Of a stretch of DNA of 64,000 bases, positions 36,095 through 47,060 are shown one piece after another. This DNA comes from Calocera cornea HHB12733 (lineage: Eukaryota > Basidiomycota > Dacrymycetes > Dacrymycetales > Dacrymycetaceae), in the NCBI GenBank assembly GCA_001632435.1, contig KV423993.1:1-64000 (forward strand), given 5' to 3'. The position numbers and the translations under genes are program-made. Every line of letters begins with the position of its first letter. The stretch's first letter is position 1. The notes under the pieces were generated by a model, which searched no databases, was not told the DNA's origin, and saw only the letters and a program-made list of their open reading frames with translations.

Positions 36095-36989
36095 TCAGCA
36101 AATGACGCATGAAGGGGACTTCTTCGTAGGCTTCCGAGGCGGAGGGGACACTACTGGCATTGTCAGAAATGAGGCTCAATGGGAAAGTCACTGATACGCA
36201 CAGACCGCCCTAATAGCCTCGTCAAACACGTTCTTCAGGCCCTTCTGTGTCAAAGCAGAACACTCTAGGTACTTGACAGCGGTGATATCTTTCGCCATTG
36301 CCACACCCTGAGGATAGGTGATGGGCGCCATTCGTCTGACGATGGTCAGACACTTTGGATGGCTAGAGCGCAGCTACCCACCTCTCTCGCAGTTTGGTCA
36401 CCGTCGCAACATCTTCCCGCAAATCCAATTTCGTTCCAACCAGTAAGATCGAAGTACCCGGTGCATGATGGGATATCTCTGGGTACCACTGGACAACAGG
36501 GGAAGGTTAGTCCCACGCAACTTCAAGTGTCATACACGTGCCTTAGTTCGCACGTTCTCGAAGCTTGGAGGGCTGACCAATGAGAAGCATATGATGAAGA
36601 CGTCGGTCTGGGGGTATGAAAGCGGTCGTAGGCGGTCGTAGTCCTCCTGGCCCGCGGTGTCCCATAGACCGAGGGAAATCGTCTTGCCATCCACCATCAC
36701 ATTGGCAGAGTAATTATCGAAGACTGGACAAGATTAAGCTGGAAATGCGTCCCACTTGAAGGCCTACGGTACCTGTTGGGATATATTCTCCGGGAAAGGC
36801 GTTGGTGGTATACGATATCAGCAGACACGTCTGTTGGATGATGAGAACACCGTTCGGTGGTCACAGAGATAGGGTCTCAGCCTGACCTTTCCCACAGCAC
36901 CGTCGCCGACAACGACACCTGGCGTTGATATCAGCTTCGATACGGACGTTGAGGAACGGATGATAGCGCGTACACTTGATGGCCTGCAT
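36095..36989 (-). CDS. RAC1: Rac1-type Rho GTPase
   Basis: Model: complement(36095..36153, 36202..36335, 36382..36488, 36542..36723, 36773..36830, 36887..36918, 36974..36989), 195 aa. Rac controls actin, polarity and NADPH-oxidase functions at the plasma membrane of filamentous fungi. All G boxes are present: GDGAVGKT, switch [35 protein letters not shown] and [21 protein letters not shown]. The tail [16 protein letters not shown] is polybasic and ends in a CaaX box. Intron 4 (36489..36541) starts with GC rather than GT. No GT donor restores the conserved reading [11 protein letters not shown]. Confidence 0.95.
36489..36541 (-). other. GC-AG intron of RAC1
   Basis: The donor is AAG/GCACGT and the acceptor TGTCCAG. 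The position is fixed by the conserved protein on both sides (VRTK then WYPE). It is 53 bp, in the normal size range for this genome. Confidence 0.85.
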
Positions 36990-37714
36990 CTATTCCGTCT
37001 TGAGGTGGGATGGTGCAGTTGGAGATATGGAGGAACTGTGACAAGATACGCCAACGACGCCAACGCGATGAGCACGCGGTCGGGAATAGCCGAGGGAGAA
37101 GGGCGCTCACCGGGAAGGAACAACGAAGAGGGAAAGTGAAGGGAATGGGAATCTAGGGGAGCGTGTCCGGCGGAGGGAAGGGAGGAGGAGGGCAACGGGC
37201 GGGAGGAGGATAATGGCGTGGAAGGGAGGGGACTGTGAGCAAAAGGGGGATTGGGTGCGTCGGGAGGACTCAAAGCGGGTGTGACCAGCACGGGCGGTCC
37301 CTTGCACAAGGGGGCAGCCGGCCGGAATGAGCGGGACCGTTTGGAACGCTACACGCTTGCGGCCGGCCCTCCCTACCGTTCCCACCTGTTTCCTGCTCCC
37401 CGCATCCTCCGTCGTACCCTACAACATTACTTAATCGATCTACACTTCAGGACAGGGGCAATGTCCCTCGTCGCCATCGCAGTGTGAATCTCTACGACAG
37501 CTTCCTACAGACCAGCTACTGTCCTTTCTTGAGCAAAATCGGTCACGGCCCCCGCTCAAAACACACCTCGTGCGATCCGCAACACAAGTGGCCCACCGTG
37601 TAAATGAGCCTCATCGTCTCCATGGCTTGCCCCGACTCTGACCCTTATCAACAGTGTCCAGCTCAGTTCATACTAAATCTCTGTCTGCTCCCACCCAGCT
37701 TGTATCCGGCTCAA
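36990..37714. promoter_or_regulatory. Shared upstream region, RAC1 / MDM12
   Basis: A 725-bp divergent region. An in-frame ATG at 37604 could lengthen MDM12 by 37 residues, but the family starts MSFDLDW-like, so that extension was not used. No sites assigned. Confidence 0.45.
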
Positions 37715-38566
37715 ATGTCGTTCGACTTGGACTGGACCAAGCTTGACGCCACCCTTGCAGAGTCTGTCGTCACCATGTTCAACAGCCACCTGTCGGTCAT
37801 GCCGCGGCCAGATTACATTGGACCAATCGCAGTGACAAGCCTGGACTTTGGAACTGTGCCTCCCGAGGTCGAACTCGTTGATGTCAAGGATGTCAGCCAT
37901 GAATTTTTGGGGGAAGATGAGCCTGACGATCCTCCTGCCAATCGTTTTACCAAAGAGCAAGTAGACCCCCGGTACCAACACTTACCCTTCCATGTACGAC
38001 AAGGAAGAGACGACTTCGGGGTTCCGCCGCTTACACCGTCGCTCCAGCCGGATTGGACATCAGCCTTGCCTTCGGAGGTAAACGAATCGACACCCACGTC
38101 CGAGTTATGGCCGCCTCTTCAACTACACTTTCGGCTATCCTACCACTCGGATTTGCGGCTGACCATGACTACATCCCTTCTCATCAACTATCCATCTCCG
38201 CTGTTTCTGTCGCTGCCCATCAAATTGCATCTGACAACTCTGGTCCTTAACGCCGAATTTGTCGTCGCATACGAATCGGTCACCGGCAAGCGGAGATTAC
38301 ATTTCTGCCTGGTGGATGAGCTGGAAGCTTCAATGCGTTCCAGCTCATCGGTGGAACATCTGAGCACCATACACACTGCAGAGAAACCTCCATCAGTTGG
38401 GCTCAGGATTCTACCTCAGATCGTGATTGAATCGGAGATAGGGGATGCGGACAAACATGCACTGAAGAACGTCTCTCGAGTTGAGCGATTCATCCAGGAT
38501 GCTATTCGGACTTTGGTGGTCGATGAACTGGTATTTCCAAATTTCCAAACTGTTGTATTCGACTAG
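37715..38566 (+). CDS. MDM12: Mitochondrial distribution and morphology protein 12 (ERMES subunit)
   Basis: Single exon, 283 aa. Mdm12 is the soluble SMP-domain subunit of the ERMES complex that tethers ER to mitochondria and moves phospholipids. The start MSFDLDWTKLD, the strand IAVTSLDFGTVPPEVELVDV (residues ~38-57) and the C-terminal block LRILPQIVIESEIGD..RVERFIQDAIRTLVVDELVFPNF are typical. An acidic loop (GEDEPDDPPAN) interrupts the SMP fold, as in other fungal Mdm12 proteins. The Met at 37715 fits the family start. Confidence 0.92.
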   Translation: MSFDLDWTKLDATLAESVVTMFNSHLSVMPRPDYIGPIAVTSLDFGTVPPEVELVDVKDVSHEFLGEDEPDDPPANRFTKEQVDPRYQHLPFHVRQGRDDFGVPPLTPSLQPDWTSALPSEVNESTPTSELWPPLQLHFRLSYHSDLRLTMTTSLLINYPSPLFLSLPIKLHLTTLVLNAEFVVAYESVTGKRRLHFCLVDELEASMRSSSSVEHLSTIHTAEKPPSVGLRILPQIVIESEIGDADKHALKNVSRVERFIQDAIRTLVVDELVFPNFQTVVFD

Positions 38567-39068
38567 TAACATGTACTCGTTCTGACCAAGCTCGGCGAAG
38601 AAAAGGACAGGCAACCTGACGCTGTTCTAGTCATGAAGTACCAGCTAAGCAAAGTCATGAGTCATTATGCGGCTAGAGGGGTAAGCGGTGACCGGAACAC
38701 GGATTAGAAGCAGCTGGAACGAGTAAAACAGTAATGACGGTGCCCGTCGCTACAACATGAAGTCCAGTGCGACACAGTTCGCATGTAGGGCAGGCTGTAG
38801 TGGAGGCCGTCAGGTTTCCGTGGGATCATGAGCAATGAGGCATGGCTGCGTGCGTGGACCCGCGTGTCAAGGACGGGGGCAGTTGGTCTGGCTGAATTGG
38901 AGGGGGCGGGATCAAAGTGGAGACCCACAGTTTGCCACGGATTGAAAGCCCTTCCGTCGCTTGCTCAGCCCTAAAAACCCTCCCCCTCCCTGCGCTCTCC
39001 TCTCCAGCGCACCAGCCAAATTTCCAAAACCTCGTCTCCCCAGGTTCACCCTTCTACGAGTCGCAATC
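38567..39068. other. Gap between MDM12 and EF2 genes
   Basis: MDM12 3' region followed by the EF2 promoter, which is CT-rich just before the start, as expected for a highly expressed fungal gene. No other feature seen. Confidence 0.5.
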
Positions 39069-42000
39069 ATGGTGTACGTATCTGTTGGGACTAATGGAAG
39101 CGCTCTTCTCAGCCTGCTGAGTTGCTCGTTGTCCTTCATCCTGTGACAAGAACATGCATATACTGACTGACGACCTTTTCCATAATGCAGGAACTTCACG
39201 ATAGGTGAGCTGCAACAAATCTCATCATGCCCAGTGATTCTGACTTTGGGCTGTCAACAGACCAGATCAGGGCGCTGATGGACAAGTCCACCAACATCCG
39301 TAACATGAGTGTCATTGCCCATGGTGAGCGGTGTCTAGTCCTGCGTTCGACCGCCTTACTTACAATCAACCAGTCGATCACGGCAAGTCTACCCTCACGG
39401 ACTCGCTGGTTTCCAAGGCCGGTATCATCGCGGCCAAGAATGCTGGTGACATGCGCTTTACGGATACGAGAGATGATGAAAAGGAACGCGGTATCACGAT
39501 CAAATCTACCGCTATCTCCATGTACTTCGAGGTTTCGAAGGAAGATGTGACAGCGATCAAGCAGAAAACCGATGGTGAGTTGACATTGAGCCCAGACGGA
39601 TGTATCTTTTCTTACCAATCTTTCAGGAAACGAATTCTTGATCAACCTCATCGACTCTCCTGGTCACGTCGACTTCTCGTCCGAGGTCACTGCTGCCCTC
39701 CGTGTCACCGACGGTGCTTTGGTTGTTGTTGACTGTGTCGAGGGTGTCTGCGTTCAAACAGAAACCGTGCTCCGTCAAGCTCTCACTGAGCGTATCAAGC
39801 CAGTCGTGATCATCAACAAGGTCGATCGTGCCCTTCTCGAGCTCCAAGTTTCCAAGGAGGACCTGTTCCAGTCGTTCTCCCGTACGATCGAATCTGTGAA
39901 CGTCATCATCGCCACCTACCATGATGCTGCTCTTGGTGACGTTCAGGTTCAACCAGACAAGGGCACTGTCGCCTTCGGTTCCGGTCTTCATGGATGGGCC
40001 TTCACTCTGCGCCAGTTTGCGGCTCGCTACAGCAAGAAGTTCGGTGTGGACAAAGAAAAGATGATGGACAAGCTCTGGGGTGACAACTACTTCAACCCCC
40101 ATACCAAGAAGTGGACAACCAAGTCTACGACTGATGATGGCAAGCCGCTCGAGCGTGCCTTCAACATGTTCGTCCTGGATCCTATCTTCAGGATCTTCAA
40201 GGCAACGATGGACTTCCAGAAGGACCAGCTCTTCAACATGCTCGACAAATTGGATGTCAAGCTTGCGCCTGACGAGAAGGACCTCGAGGGCAAGGCTCTG
40301 CTCAAGGTTGCAATGCGCAAGTTCCTCCCCGCTGGCGACTCTCTTCTGGAGATGATTGTCATCAACCTTCCTTCTCCCCAAACTGCCCAACGTTATCGTG
40401 TTGAGACACTCTACGAGGGCCCCATGGACGATGAGTCGGCTATTGGTATCCGTGACTGTGATGCTAAAGGCCCGCTCGTTCTCTACGTTTCCAAGATGGT
40501 GCCGACTTCCGATAAGGGTCGCTTCTACGCTTTCGGCCGTGTCTTCTCTGGCACTGTCAAGGCTGGTCCCAAGATTCGCATCCAGGGACCGAACTACCTT
40601 CCGGGCAAGAAGGATGACCTCTTCATCAAGTCGGTGCAGCGCACCGTTCTCATGATGGGTCGCTACGTCGAGCCTATCGAGGACTGCCCGGCTGGCAACA
40701 TTTGCGGTCTTGTCGGCGTTGACCAGTTCTTGTTGAAAAACGGCACTCTGACTTCGTCCGAGACCGCTCACAACATGAAGGTCATGAAGTTCTCAGTATC
40801 CCCCGTCGTGCAGGTCGCTGTTGAGGTCAAGAACGCTGCCGATCTTCCCAAGCTCGTCGAAGGCCTGAAGCGCTTGACGAAGTCCGATCCTTGTGTCCAG
40901 GCATGGATCTCTCCTGACGGCGAGCACATCGTCGCTGGTGCAGGCGAGCTCCATCTCGAGATCTGTCTTAAGGATCTTGAGGAGGACCATGCTGGTGTTC
41001 CGCTCAAGAAGTCCGACCCCGTCGTCGGATATCGCGAGACCGTCAAGGCCGAGTCCTCCATGGTGGCGCTGTCCAAATCGCAGAACAAGCACAATCGGTT
41101 GTATGCCAAGGCTGCTCCGCTTGATGAAGAACTCACCAAGGACATCGAGGCTGGCAAGATCAACCCTCGTGATGATTTCAAGATCCGCGCCCGTATCCTC
41201 GCTGATGAGTACGGCTGGGATGTTACCGATGCCCGCAAGATCTGGTGCTTCGGGCCCGACACGACTGGAGCTAACCTTCTGGTCGATGTCACCAAGGGTG
41301 TTCAGTACTTGAACGAAATCAAGGATTCTTGCATTGCCGCTTTCCAGTGGGCCACGAAAGAAGGTGTTTGTGCAGAGGAGAACATGCGTGGTGTTCGAAT
41401 CAACATTCTCGATGTTACTGTTCGTGCCGTGCTCTAACTCTGCCCTTGACATAGAGCTCATGTGTTCTTCAGCTCCATACAGATGCAATCCACCGTGGTG
41501 GAGGACAACTCATTCCCACTGCGCGCCGTGTCACGTACGCCGCATGTCTTCTCGCGACCCCTGGCATGCAGGAGCCAGTTTATCTTGGTGAGCCTCATGT
41601 TTCGAGTGCCCAACGCTATCTGACTCCTACCCCAGTCGAAATCCAGTGTCCTGAGAATGCCATTGGTGGTATCTACTCGGTGCTCAACAGGCGCCGTGGC
41701 CAAGTGTTCTCGGAGGAACAGAGGCCTGGTACCCCCATGTTCACCGTCAAGGCGTACTTGCCGGTCATGGAATCCTTCGGCTTCACTGCCGACCTCCGTC
41801 AGGCTACCCAGGGGCAGGCCTTCCCGCAGAGCGTGTTCGACCATTGGGAGCTGATGAATGGCTGTGAGTAATCATTCTATACTCGGACGATGCCGGATCA
41901 CTGACCATCCTTTCTCATAACAGCTCCTCTTGACAAGGGATCCAAGATTGAGGAGATGGTCAAGGCCATCCGCACAAGGAAGGGTCTCAAGCCAGACATC

Positions 42001-42089
42001 CCCACTCTCGATCAGTACGATCTATTCTCCCCTATAACTTGGCACGCCCTGCTAACATACCCCTTTCAGGTACTACGACAAGCTGTAGA
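39069..42089 (+). CDS. EFT1: Translation elongation factor 2
   Basis: Model: join(39069..39073, 39191..39204, 39261..39323, 39374..39574, 39627..41419, 41473..41587, 41636..41863, 41924..42014, 42071..42089), 842 aa, exactly the usual fungal length. EF2 is the GTPase that translocates the ribosome. G boxes: AHVDHGKST, the switch region [16 protein letters not shown] and NKVDR. The diphthamide His is in DAIHRGGGQ near the C-terminus, and the protein ends YYDKL. The first coding exons are tiny (5 and 14 nt), and the last is 19 nt. Strong codon bias creates a long antisense frame at 39623-40771 that is not a gene. Confidence 0.97.
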
Positions 42090-42415
42090 CTTCATGACGA
42101 TATCGGTTTGCTCCTTCCATTCACCTCTGTCCCATTTTGTGCTCTAAGGAAAGCGAGATGCCTCATGTACTACCGTCTTACGTATCTCCTGACCCAAACA
42201 ATGTTTACGTGCGAGAATTGTCCGTACTTCTGTACACTCCACAAGGCACGGACTTTCCGGGCTCGGGTTCAATGCTGTCGACATCAGAGTAAAGCGAGCT
42301 GGACGACCTTACGCTTTGCAAGGCGTTTTGGGTCAAGAGGCAGTAGCTCCGCTATGGTGTTACCTCCGCGAGTGGCAACGAGATGCGTACGCTGTACGCT
42401 GTACGCAGACGCGCG

Positions 42416-42436
42416 CCGGAGGCAATGTGCCTCCGG
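42416..42436. repeat. Perfect inverted repeat, 9-bp stem
   Basis: CCGGAGGCA, loop ATG, TGCCTCCGG. It lies in a small cluster with repeated GTACGCT units at ~42387-42405. Its TGCCTCCG arm resembles the core of the nearby 18-bp arrays. Confidence 0.85.
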
Positions 42437-42552
42437 AGTACCAAAACAGGCAATTTCTGTTGACGCGGAACGCTCTGTCAGGGTCCCACATTTGGCTACT
42501 GGGTTTAGGATGCGTGTGTTAGGGTACTAGTTAGGACAAGCGAGCGGAGCGA

Positions 42553-42607
42553 GGTTAGGGTTGGGGATGGGTTAGGGTTGGGGTTGGGGGTGGGTTAGGG
42601 TTAGGGT
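42553..42607 (+). repeat. Interstitial telomere-like TTAGGG tract
   Basis: Fifty-five bases made of GGTTAGGG, GGTTGGGG and GGGTTAGGG units. Fungal telomeres are (TTAGGG)n; here the units are degenerate, so this is interstitial DNA, not a chromosome end. The G-runs could fold as G-quadruplexes. Confidence 0.85.
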
Positions 42608-42649
42608 GATAATATTATCTAAAATAATTCTAGGAGTGCGAGACCAGGC

Positions 42650-42676
42650 AAGGCTATGGGCGGAGCCCATAGCCTT
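42650..42676. repeat. Perfect inverted repeat, 12-bp stem
   Basis: AAGGCTATGGGC, loop GGA, GCCCATAGCCTT, with no mismatch. It lies between the telomere-like tract and array 2. Function unknown; possibly the end of a Helitron-like or other element. Confidence 0.85.
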
Positions 42677-42715
42677 GAGCACCAATGTTACTAGATTAGG
42701 TAGCTAGGGTACAAG

Positions 42716-43275
42716 TTTGCCTCCAAGGTGCGTCGGCGTACAGCGTACCACATATGCATCTTGTGTATACTCTACCTCCACTGTCCTGTTTGCTCCCGCT
42801 GGTTGCATCCGCTGGGATATTTGCTTCTCCTTACTTCAATGGTACTATTTACCTCTGCTGTAGTGTTTGCCTCCGGTGGAATTTTTTGTGCATCCGCTCC
42901 TGTATTTGCTTCTGGACTCAATTTGTTTTCGTTACTACTCTCCCTCCCCTGAGCAATTTACCTCCGCTAGGATGTTTGCTTCCGGTGTAATAATTGTTTC
43001 CAATACAGTATTTGCATCCGTCATACAGTTGGCTTCCACCACTGTATTTGCCTCCCCTCTGTATTTTGCCAAGCTTGTGTCATTTGCGTCCGCTGTATGA
43101 CTTGCCTCTGCTACTTAATTTGCTGCCGTTTCCGATATACCCCCTCTGTGAGATTTGCCTCTGCAGAAAACCATTGCTTCTGCTCGGTAGTTTGCTTCCT
43201 TTACAATATTTCCCTCCGCTATGAGTGTTTGCCCCCGTCTGGTAGTCTGCTCCCGCTATGTGTTTATGTCCGCTG
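42716..43275 (+). repeat. Degenerate 18-bp tandem array, copy 2
   Basis: Units of ~18 bp with core TTTGC(C/T/A)TCCG, for example TTTGCATCCG, TTTGCCTCCG and TTTGCGTCCG, then ~8 variable bases. Orientation is as in arrays 1 and 3. A MITE sits ~50 bp past the last clear unit. A possible extra unit (TCTGCCTCCGG) follows the MITE, so the element may have inserted into the array edge. Confidence 0.85.
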
Positions 43276-43326
43276 GAGAGATAATTGCTAGAGTAGTGCC
43301 TGTCCAAAGGCGGAAAGACTAAAGTA

Positions 43327-43755
43327 GCACTCTGGGTACAGTTGCCTCAAATAGCACTTTTTTGGGTGGGTAAGCTGTTTGTTGTGCACTCAAGATACCT
43401 TTGCCCTGCTAAAGACTTAATTTTCAAAAACGGCCTAACTGGTAAGTGTGTATGTTCTCTCCTCACACAAAATGGCTACTTCTTGAAACATTACAGTGTG
43501 TTCATTTGTTGTACATACAAAGGGGGCCTGTTGACTCTCCCAAAATTAAACTAAATCTGCCAGCTGTTCTGGCACCTGTGCTTGCTGTTGTGTAATGGTG
43601 TGCATGCTGGACTTTAAAAATTAGCTCCCTTGGAGGTGGAATTACTTCCATTCTAACCTGTATGAGGGGGATTCAAGTGTACTTTGCCTCTGACAAGAAC
43701 TAAGATGCACTTAGGACTTAATGAGTGCTAATTGAGGAAATTGCCCCCAGAGTGC
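43327..43755. mobile_element. 429-bp MITE with TA target-site duplication
   Basis: Both ends carry 31-bp terminal inverted repeats (43327-43357 and 43725-43755) beginning GCACTCTGGG, matching at 26 of 31 positions. TA dinucleotides flank both ends (43325-43326 and 43756-43757). The interior is AT-rich and has no coding frame of note. TA duplications point to mobilisation by a Tc1/mariner-type transposase supplied elsewhere. Confidence 0.8.
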
Positions 43756-44719
43756 TACTGCAGTCATTCTGCCTCCGGACAGGTGCTATCCTGGGAAATA
43801 CCTCCAGATCCCCAGAACGGAAGCAAAGCCACCCCCACGCTTCCGCAAGGGGGTTTGGTCTAGAGGCCTGCTTTTCACCCGAATTCCGCGATTGGACACC
43901 TTCGCTGCCCTCAACGGCCTGTGGTACACTTCGCCGGCCACGTGAACCACGGGCGCCACCCCATTTTGCTTCAATAAAAATCGATCCGCTGGCTGCTGAG
44001 CCGGCGACCAGACGAGTTCTCTAACGCGTACCGTCGGGAGCGCTTGATGTGCAAAACGATGCGTCGGCTTCGGTGGACGGTGACAATGTCATCATCAGGC
44101 CCTGGAGAGCACATTCATGAGCAGTTTGATCGGCGACCCCCGCCTCTTGTGCCGGGCCCTTGATTCTGTCCTCCGTCGGCAGGCATGCCCACTCCTGGTC
44201 CTCTCGCCCCCCTGCAGCAGAAGCAAGTAGCCCCAATGAAAGACGCGATTCAAAGAGAGCAGGTTGGAGGGCCCGCCAAAGTGGAGTATTGCTGGGGGCA
44301 GCTCATTGGACCTCGCGTTACCTGTTCCGCTGAGGAGGCCAACGTGCATTGTGATGCGATACACCGTTTGTTTCACTGTTAGTTGGGACAGTGAACGCCA
44401 AGCGGGTTGTGGCACTGACTTGGCAAGAGAACGGAGGCAGTTGACCCCACTTGGCCGGGTTTGGGGTTGCACCGCTTCGAGCCCCGACATCGCCATCAAC
44501 CCCCTCGCGCGCAGTGGACCCCTCCTACGCGACGGTCCCTGGCCACCATTGAGTGAAAGCTGTACCGTCGGCCCACTACCCGATCGACTTTCCCGCACCT
44601 CACCACTAGCATATACAACCACACTCTTTTCTGCCATCGTCCACCTCTCCCTGCGATTCTTCTCTCACACCCACCGCGTCGCTCTTTCGCCCAACTCACA
44701 CCCCTCGCCCTTTCGAGCC

Positions 44720-46506
44720 ATGTGCTTGCGCCCAGCTACGCCGGGTTTCCTCATCACCCTGGCGGCGACCGTCTGCCTCGTCATCGTCGTCTTCTCCGTT
44801 CCATGGCTCAAGACTGTCTATTTTCTCAAGGCTAGCCTGGCAGCGGAGAATATGAGCGGCGACGTGATATTCGGAACCCTAGGCTATTGCCTTGAACTTC
44901 CGGGCAACACAACCTGTACCTCGCCCAAAGTTGGGTATCAGTTCGGTACGCTGTCCAGTGTCTGACTCCGTACACCCTTCTAATGATACCTGTCCAGATG
45001 CTAGCCAGCTCAATGAGCTCCTAGGACTCGATGGCGCCATCCAGATCCCGAGTCTCTTCGTCAGCTGGCTCACATATCCTCTTGTCCTGCATGTGGTCGG
45101 GCTTATTCTGGCGGCCATATCCGCTCTGTTTGGCCTCTTGGCGCACGTTAGAGAGATGTCAATGACATGCCTCTCTACATGTTTCTCAGGTTTGCTCGCC
45201 CTTAAGCCATGCGTCTTACGTGCTAACTGTCTGTAGGCTTCGCTGCGACTGTCGTGCTCATTGCCTTCATATTCGATCTGGTGATCTTCTTCCTCGCGCG
45301 CGCACGGTTGAACAGCGTCTCTGGCGGATCTGCAAGCATTGGAAATGGGGTTTGGCTGACCCTTGCCGCATGGGTGTTGCTGTTTTTCGCGGGATGTGCG
45401 TTCGGGTTTGGACGGTGTTGCATCACCAGGCGACCTGCTGCGGCATCCAAGTACAACCCAGAGCCAGACCAGTCATACAGTCAAGCGATGCGTCTTGACG
45501 CCATCAAGTCCGACGCGGATCGGAGAAATCGACAGCAGACAGAAGTGGGTTTGCCTGCCTTCCCGGCTCTACAGGATGTAGAGGCTAGGCCTCTCACAGC
45601 CGCAAAAGAAGAGCCGGAGTACCTGTATGTGAAGGAAGACGAAGATGAAGCGACGCATGAGCTGTACCGGGATCGGACCCCGTCGCCCGGGCATGCGGCC
45701 GACCTTGCAGGCGCATACCCTGTGCAAACATCGAGTGGTCCCTACCAGCCCGTGTTCCGCCCTTCGACTTCCGCGCCTTCCCAACCATATGCTCCAGTCA
45801 ATGTTCAAAGCACAGAAGATGTCGGGCACTTTGGCCAGTATGGCCCAGCGTCGGGCTTTCAGCCTGGGGGCGGATATGCCTCATATGGTGATGTTAACCA
45901 TGCGACAGAAGGTGCGCAACAAAGCCACATTCTCGAGTTTCGTCCTTAACCTTCTGTACAGGTGGGGCATATGGGCAACGGGATGCGTATGCGTATGCGC
46001 CTTCTCGTCAACCTCAGTCGTCCTATGATCAAGGGATGTACGCGATGCCGGAGGCCTCCCCAGCATATCAGAATCCCGGTAGCTATGGTGCAGGAAGGGC
46101 AGATGATCACCCACCGTACGCGTCGCAGCCCTCAGCAGCTCTAGGCTATCCATATGAAAAATCGACCGCCCCCAGTGCGAGCGATTATGTGGAACCCTTT
46201 TCGAGGCCAGTCGACGAGGGATATGGCCGATACGCTGCGCCTACATCTTTTGCTCCACCTGTGGGACAAGGCTATATGGATTCTTCGGCTGCATACGCTG
46301 CTCAATCCGGTCACCGTTCGCCAACTCGCCAAGTCCCCGTATACCAGAGATCGGACAACTATCAATCGCCATACTTGCCGCAACCCGAATCGCGTGGAGA
46401 GCCCTACATACCATCGGCGCACACCGCAACAGGCCCAGCCAGTCCAGGTTCGCCCACCAGCCCTCGCGGTCCCAGGCCACCTAGCGGGGGGTATGTGCGT
46501 CAGTGA
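44720..46506 (+). CDS. RIM9: pH-response regulator PalI/RIM9
   Basis: Model: join(44720..44945, 44998..45189, 45237..45911, 45962..46506), 545 aa. PalI/Rim9 is a plasma-membrane partner of the PalH/Rim21 alkaline-pH sensor. Four hydrophobic segments occur at ~residues 8-30 (LITLAATVCLVIVVF), ~100-125 (LVLHVVGLILAAISALFGLL), ~140-160 (FAATVVLIAFIFDLVIFFL) and ~175-195 (LTLAAWVLLFFAGCAFGFG), the SUR7/PalI topology, with two Cys in the first external loop (YCLELPGNTTC). A ~350-residue cytosolic tail rich in Tyr, Pro, Ser and Gly follows, as in other PalI proteins. It is the only gene within the repeat-rich island. Confidence 0.9.
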
Positions 46507-47060
46507 ACAGAGGGACCTGCTACTCTTTCAGATGTATGATAGACAAGGTTCTTGTTAGAACCGGACAGTTCGCTGTATCTCTAGTTAATCTTTCGTTCCA
46601 TCGAGACATTGCGTTCTGCATTGCGCGGGTCCAACAATGGCGAGTACAGACCCCAATGTTCCTTCAATGTTCCACTCCAATGAGAGGTATGCGGTGGTAG
46701 ACGGAACCACAGAGAACCCGCTCTTGAACCTGGTATGCTCCAGCCCCGAAATCTACTTGGGAGTGAGAGCGAGAGCAAAAGAGAGGTGTAAGCGGTCTCG
46801 GGCGGACACAAAGAGACTCCTGGATCGAGGCAAGAAAGACCAAGCGGAAGCAAAGAGATGGCTTAATTTGCTCTCCTTTGGAACCGATTCCCGCCATTGC
46901 ACACCTCTGCTGCGTTCGGCGGCCGGCGGGACACTTTGTCATAGAGCTTTCTAGTTTCACCACAATCACTCTGCTCGGGGCTTCAGCGCGAATAGCCTAT
47001 GAGTAATAATGTCTGACAACGAGCCTTTCCTTCCACACCTCATTCTCATGAAAGATGGGT

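Larger units (their letters stand above)
42090..44719. other. Repeat-rich gap: hairpins, telomere-like tract, 18-bp array 2, MITE
   Basis: After the EF2 3' region come two perfect hairpins, an interstitial TTAGGG-like tract (42553-42607), 18-bp array 2 (about 42716-43275) and a 429-bp MITE (43327-43755), each listed separately. From 43756 to 44719 I see only a possible trailing repeat unit and the promoter side of the PalI gene. Confidence 0.65.

Noticed and set aside
37604..37714. An upstream in-frame ATG lengthening MDM12 by 37 residues
   Set aside because: Mdm12 proteins begin with MSFDLDW-like sequence. The extension is Cys/Pro-rich and resembles untranslated leader.
39623..40771. A 382-codon open frame antisense to the elongation factor 2 gene
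   Set aside because: It mirrors a highly codon-biased exon. No start context, domain or splice logic supports it, and the plus-strand protein is certain.
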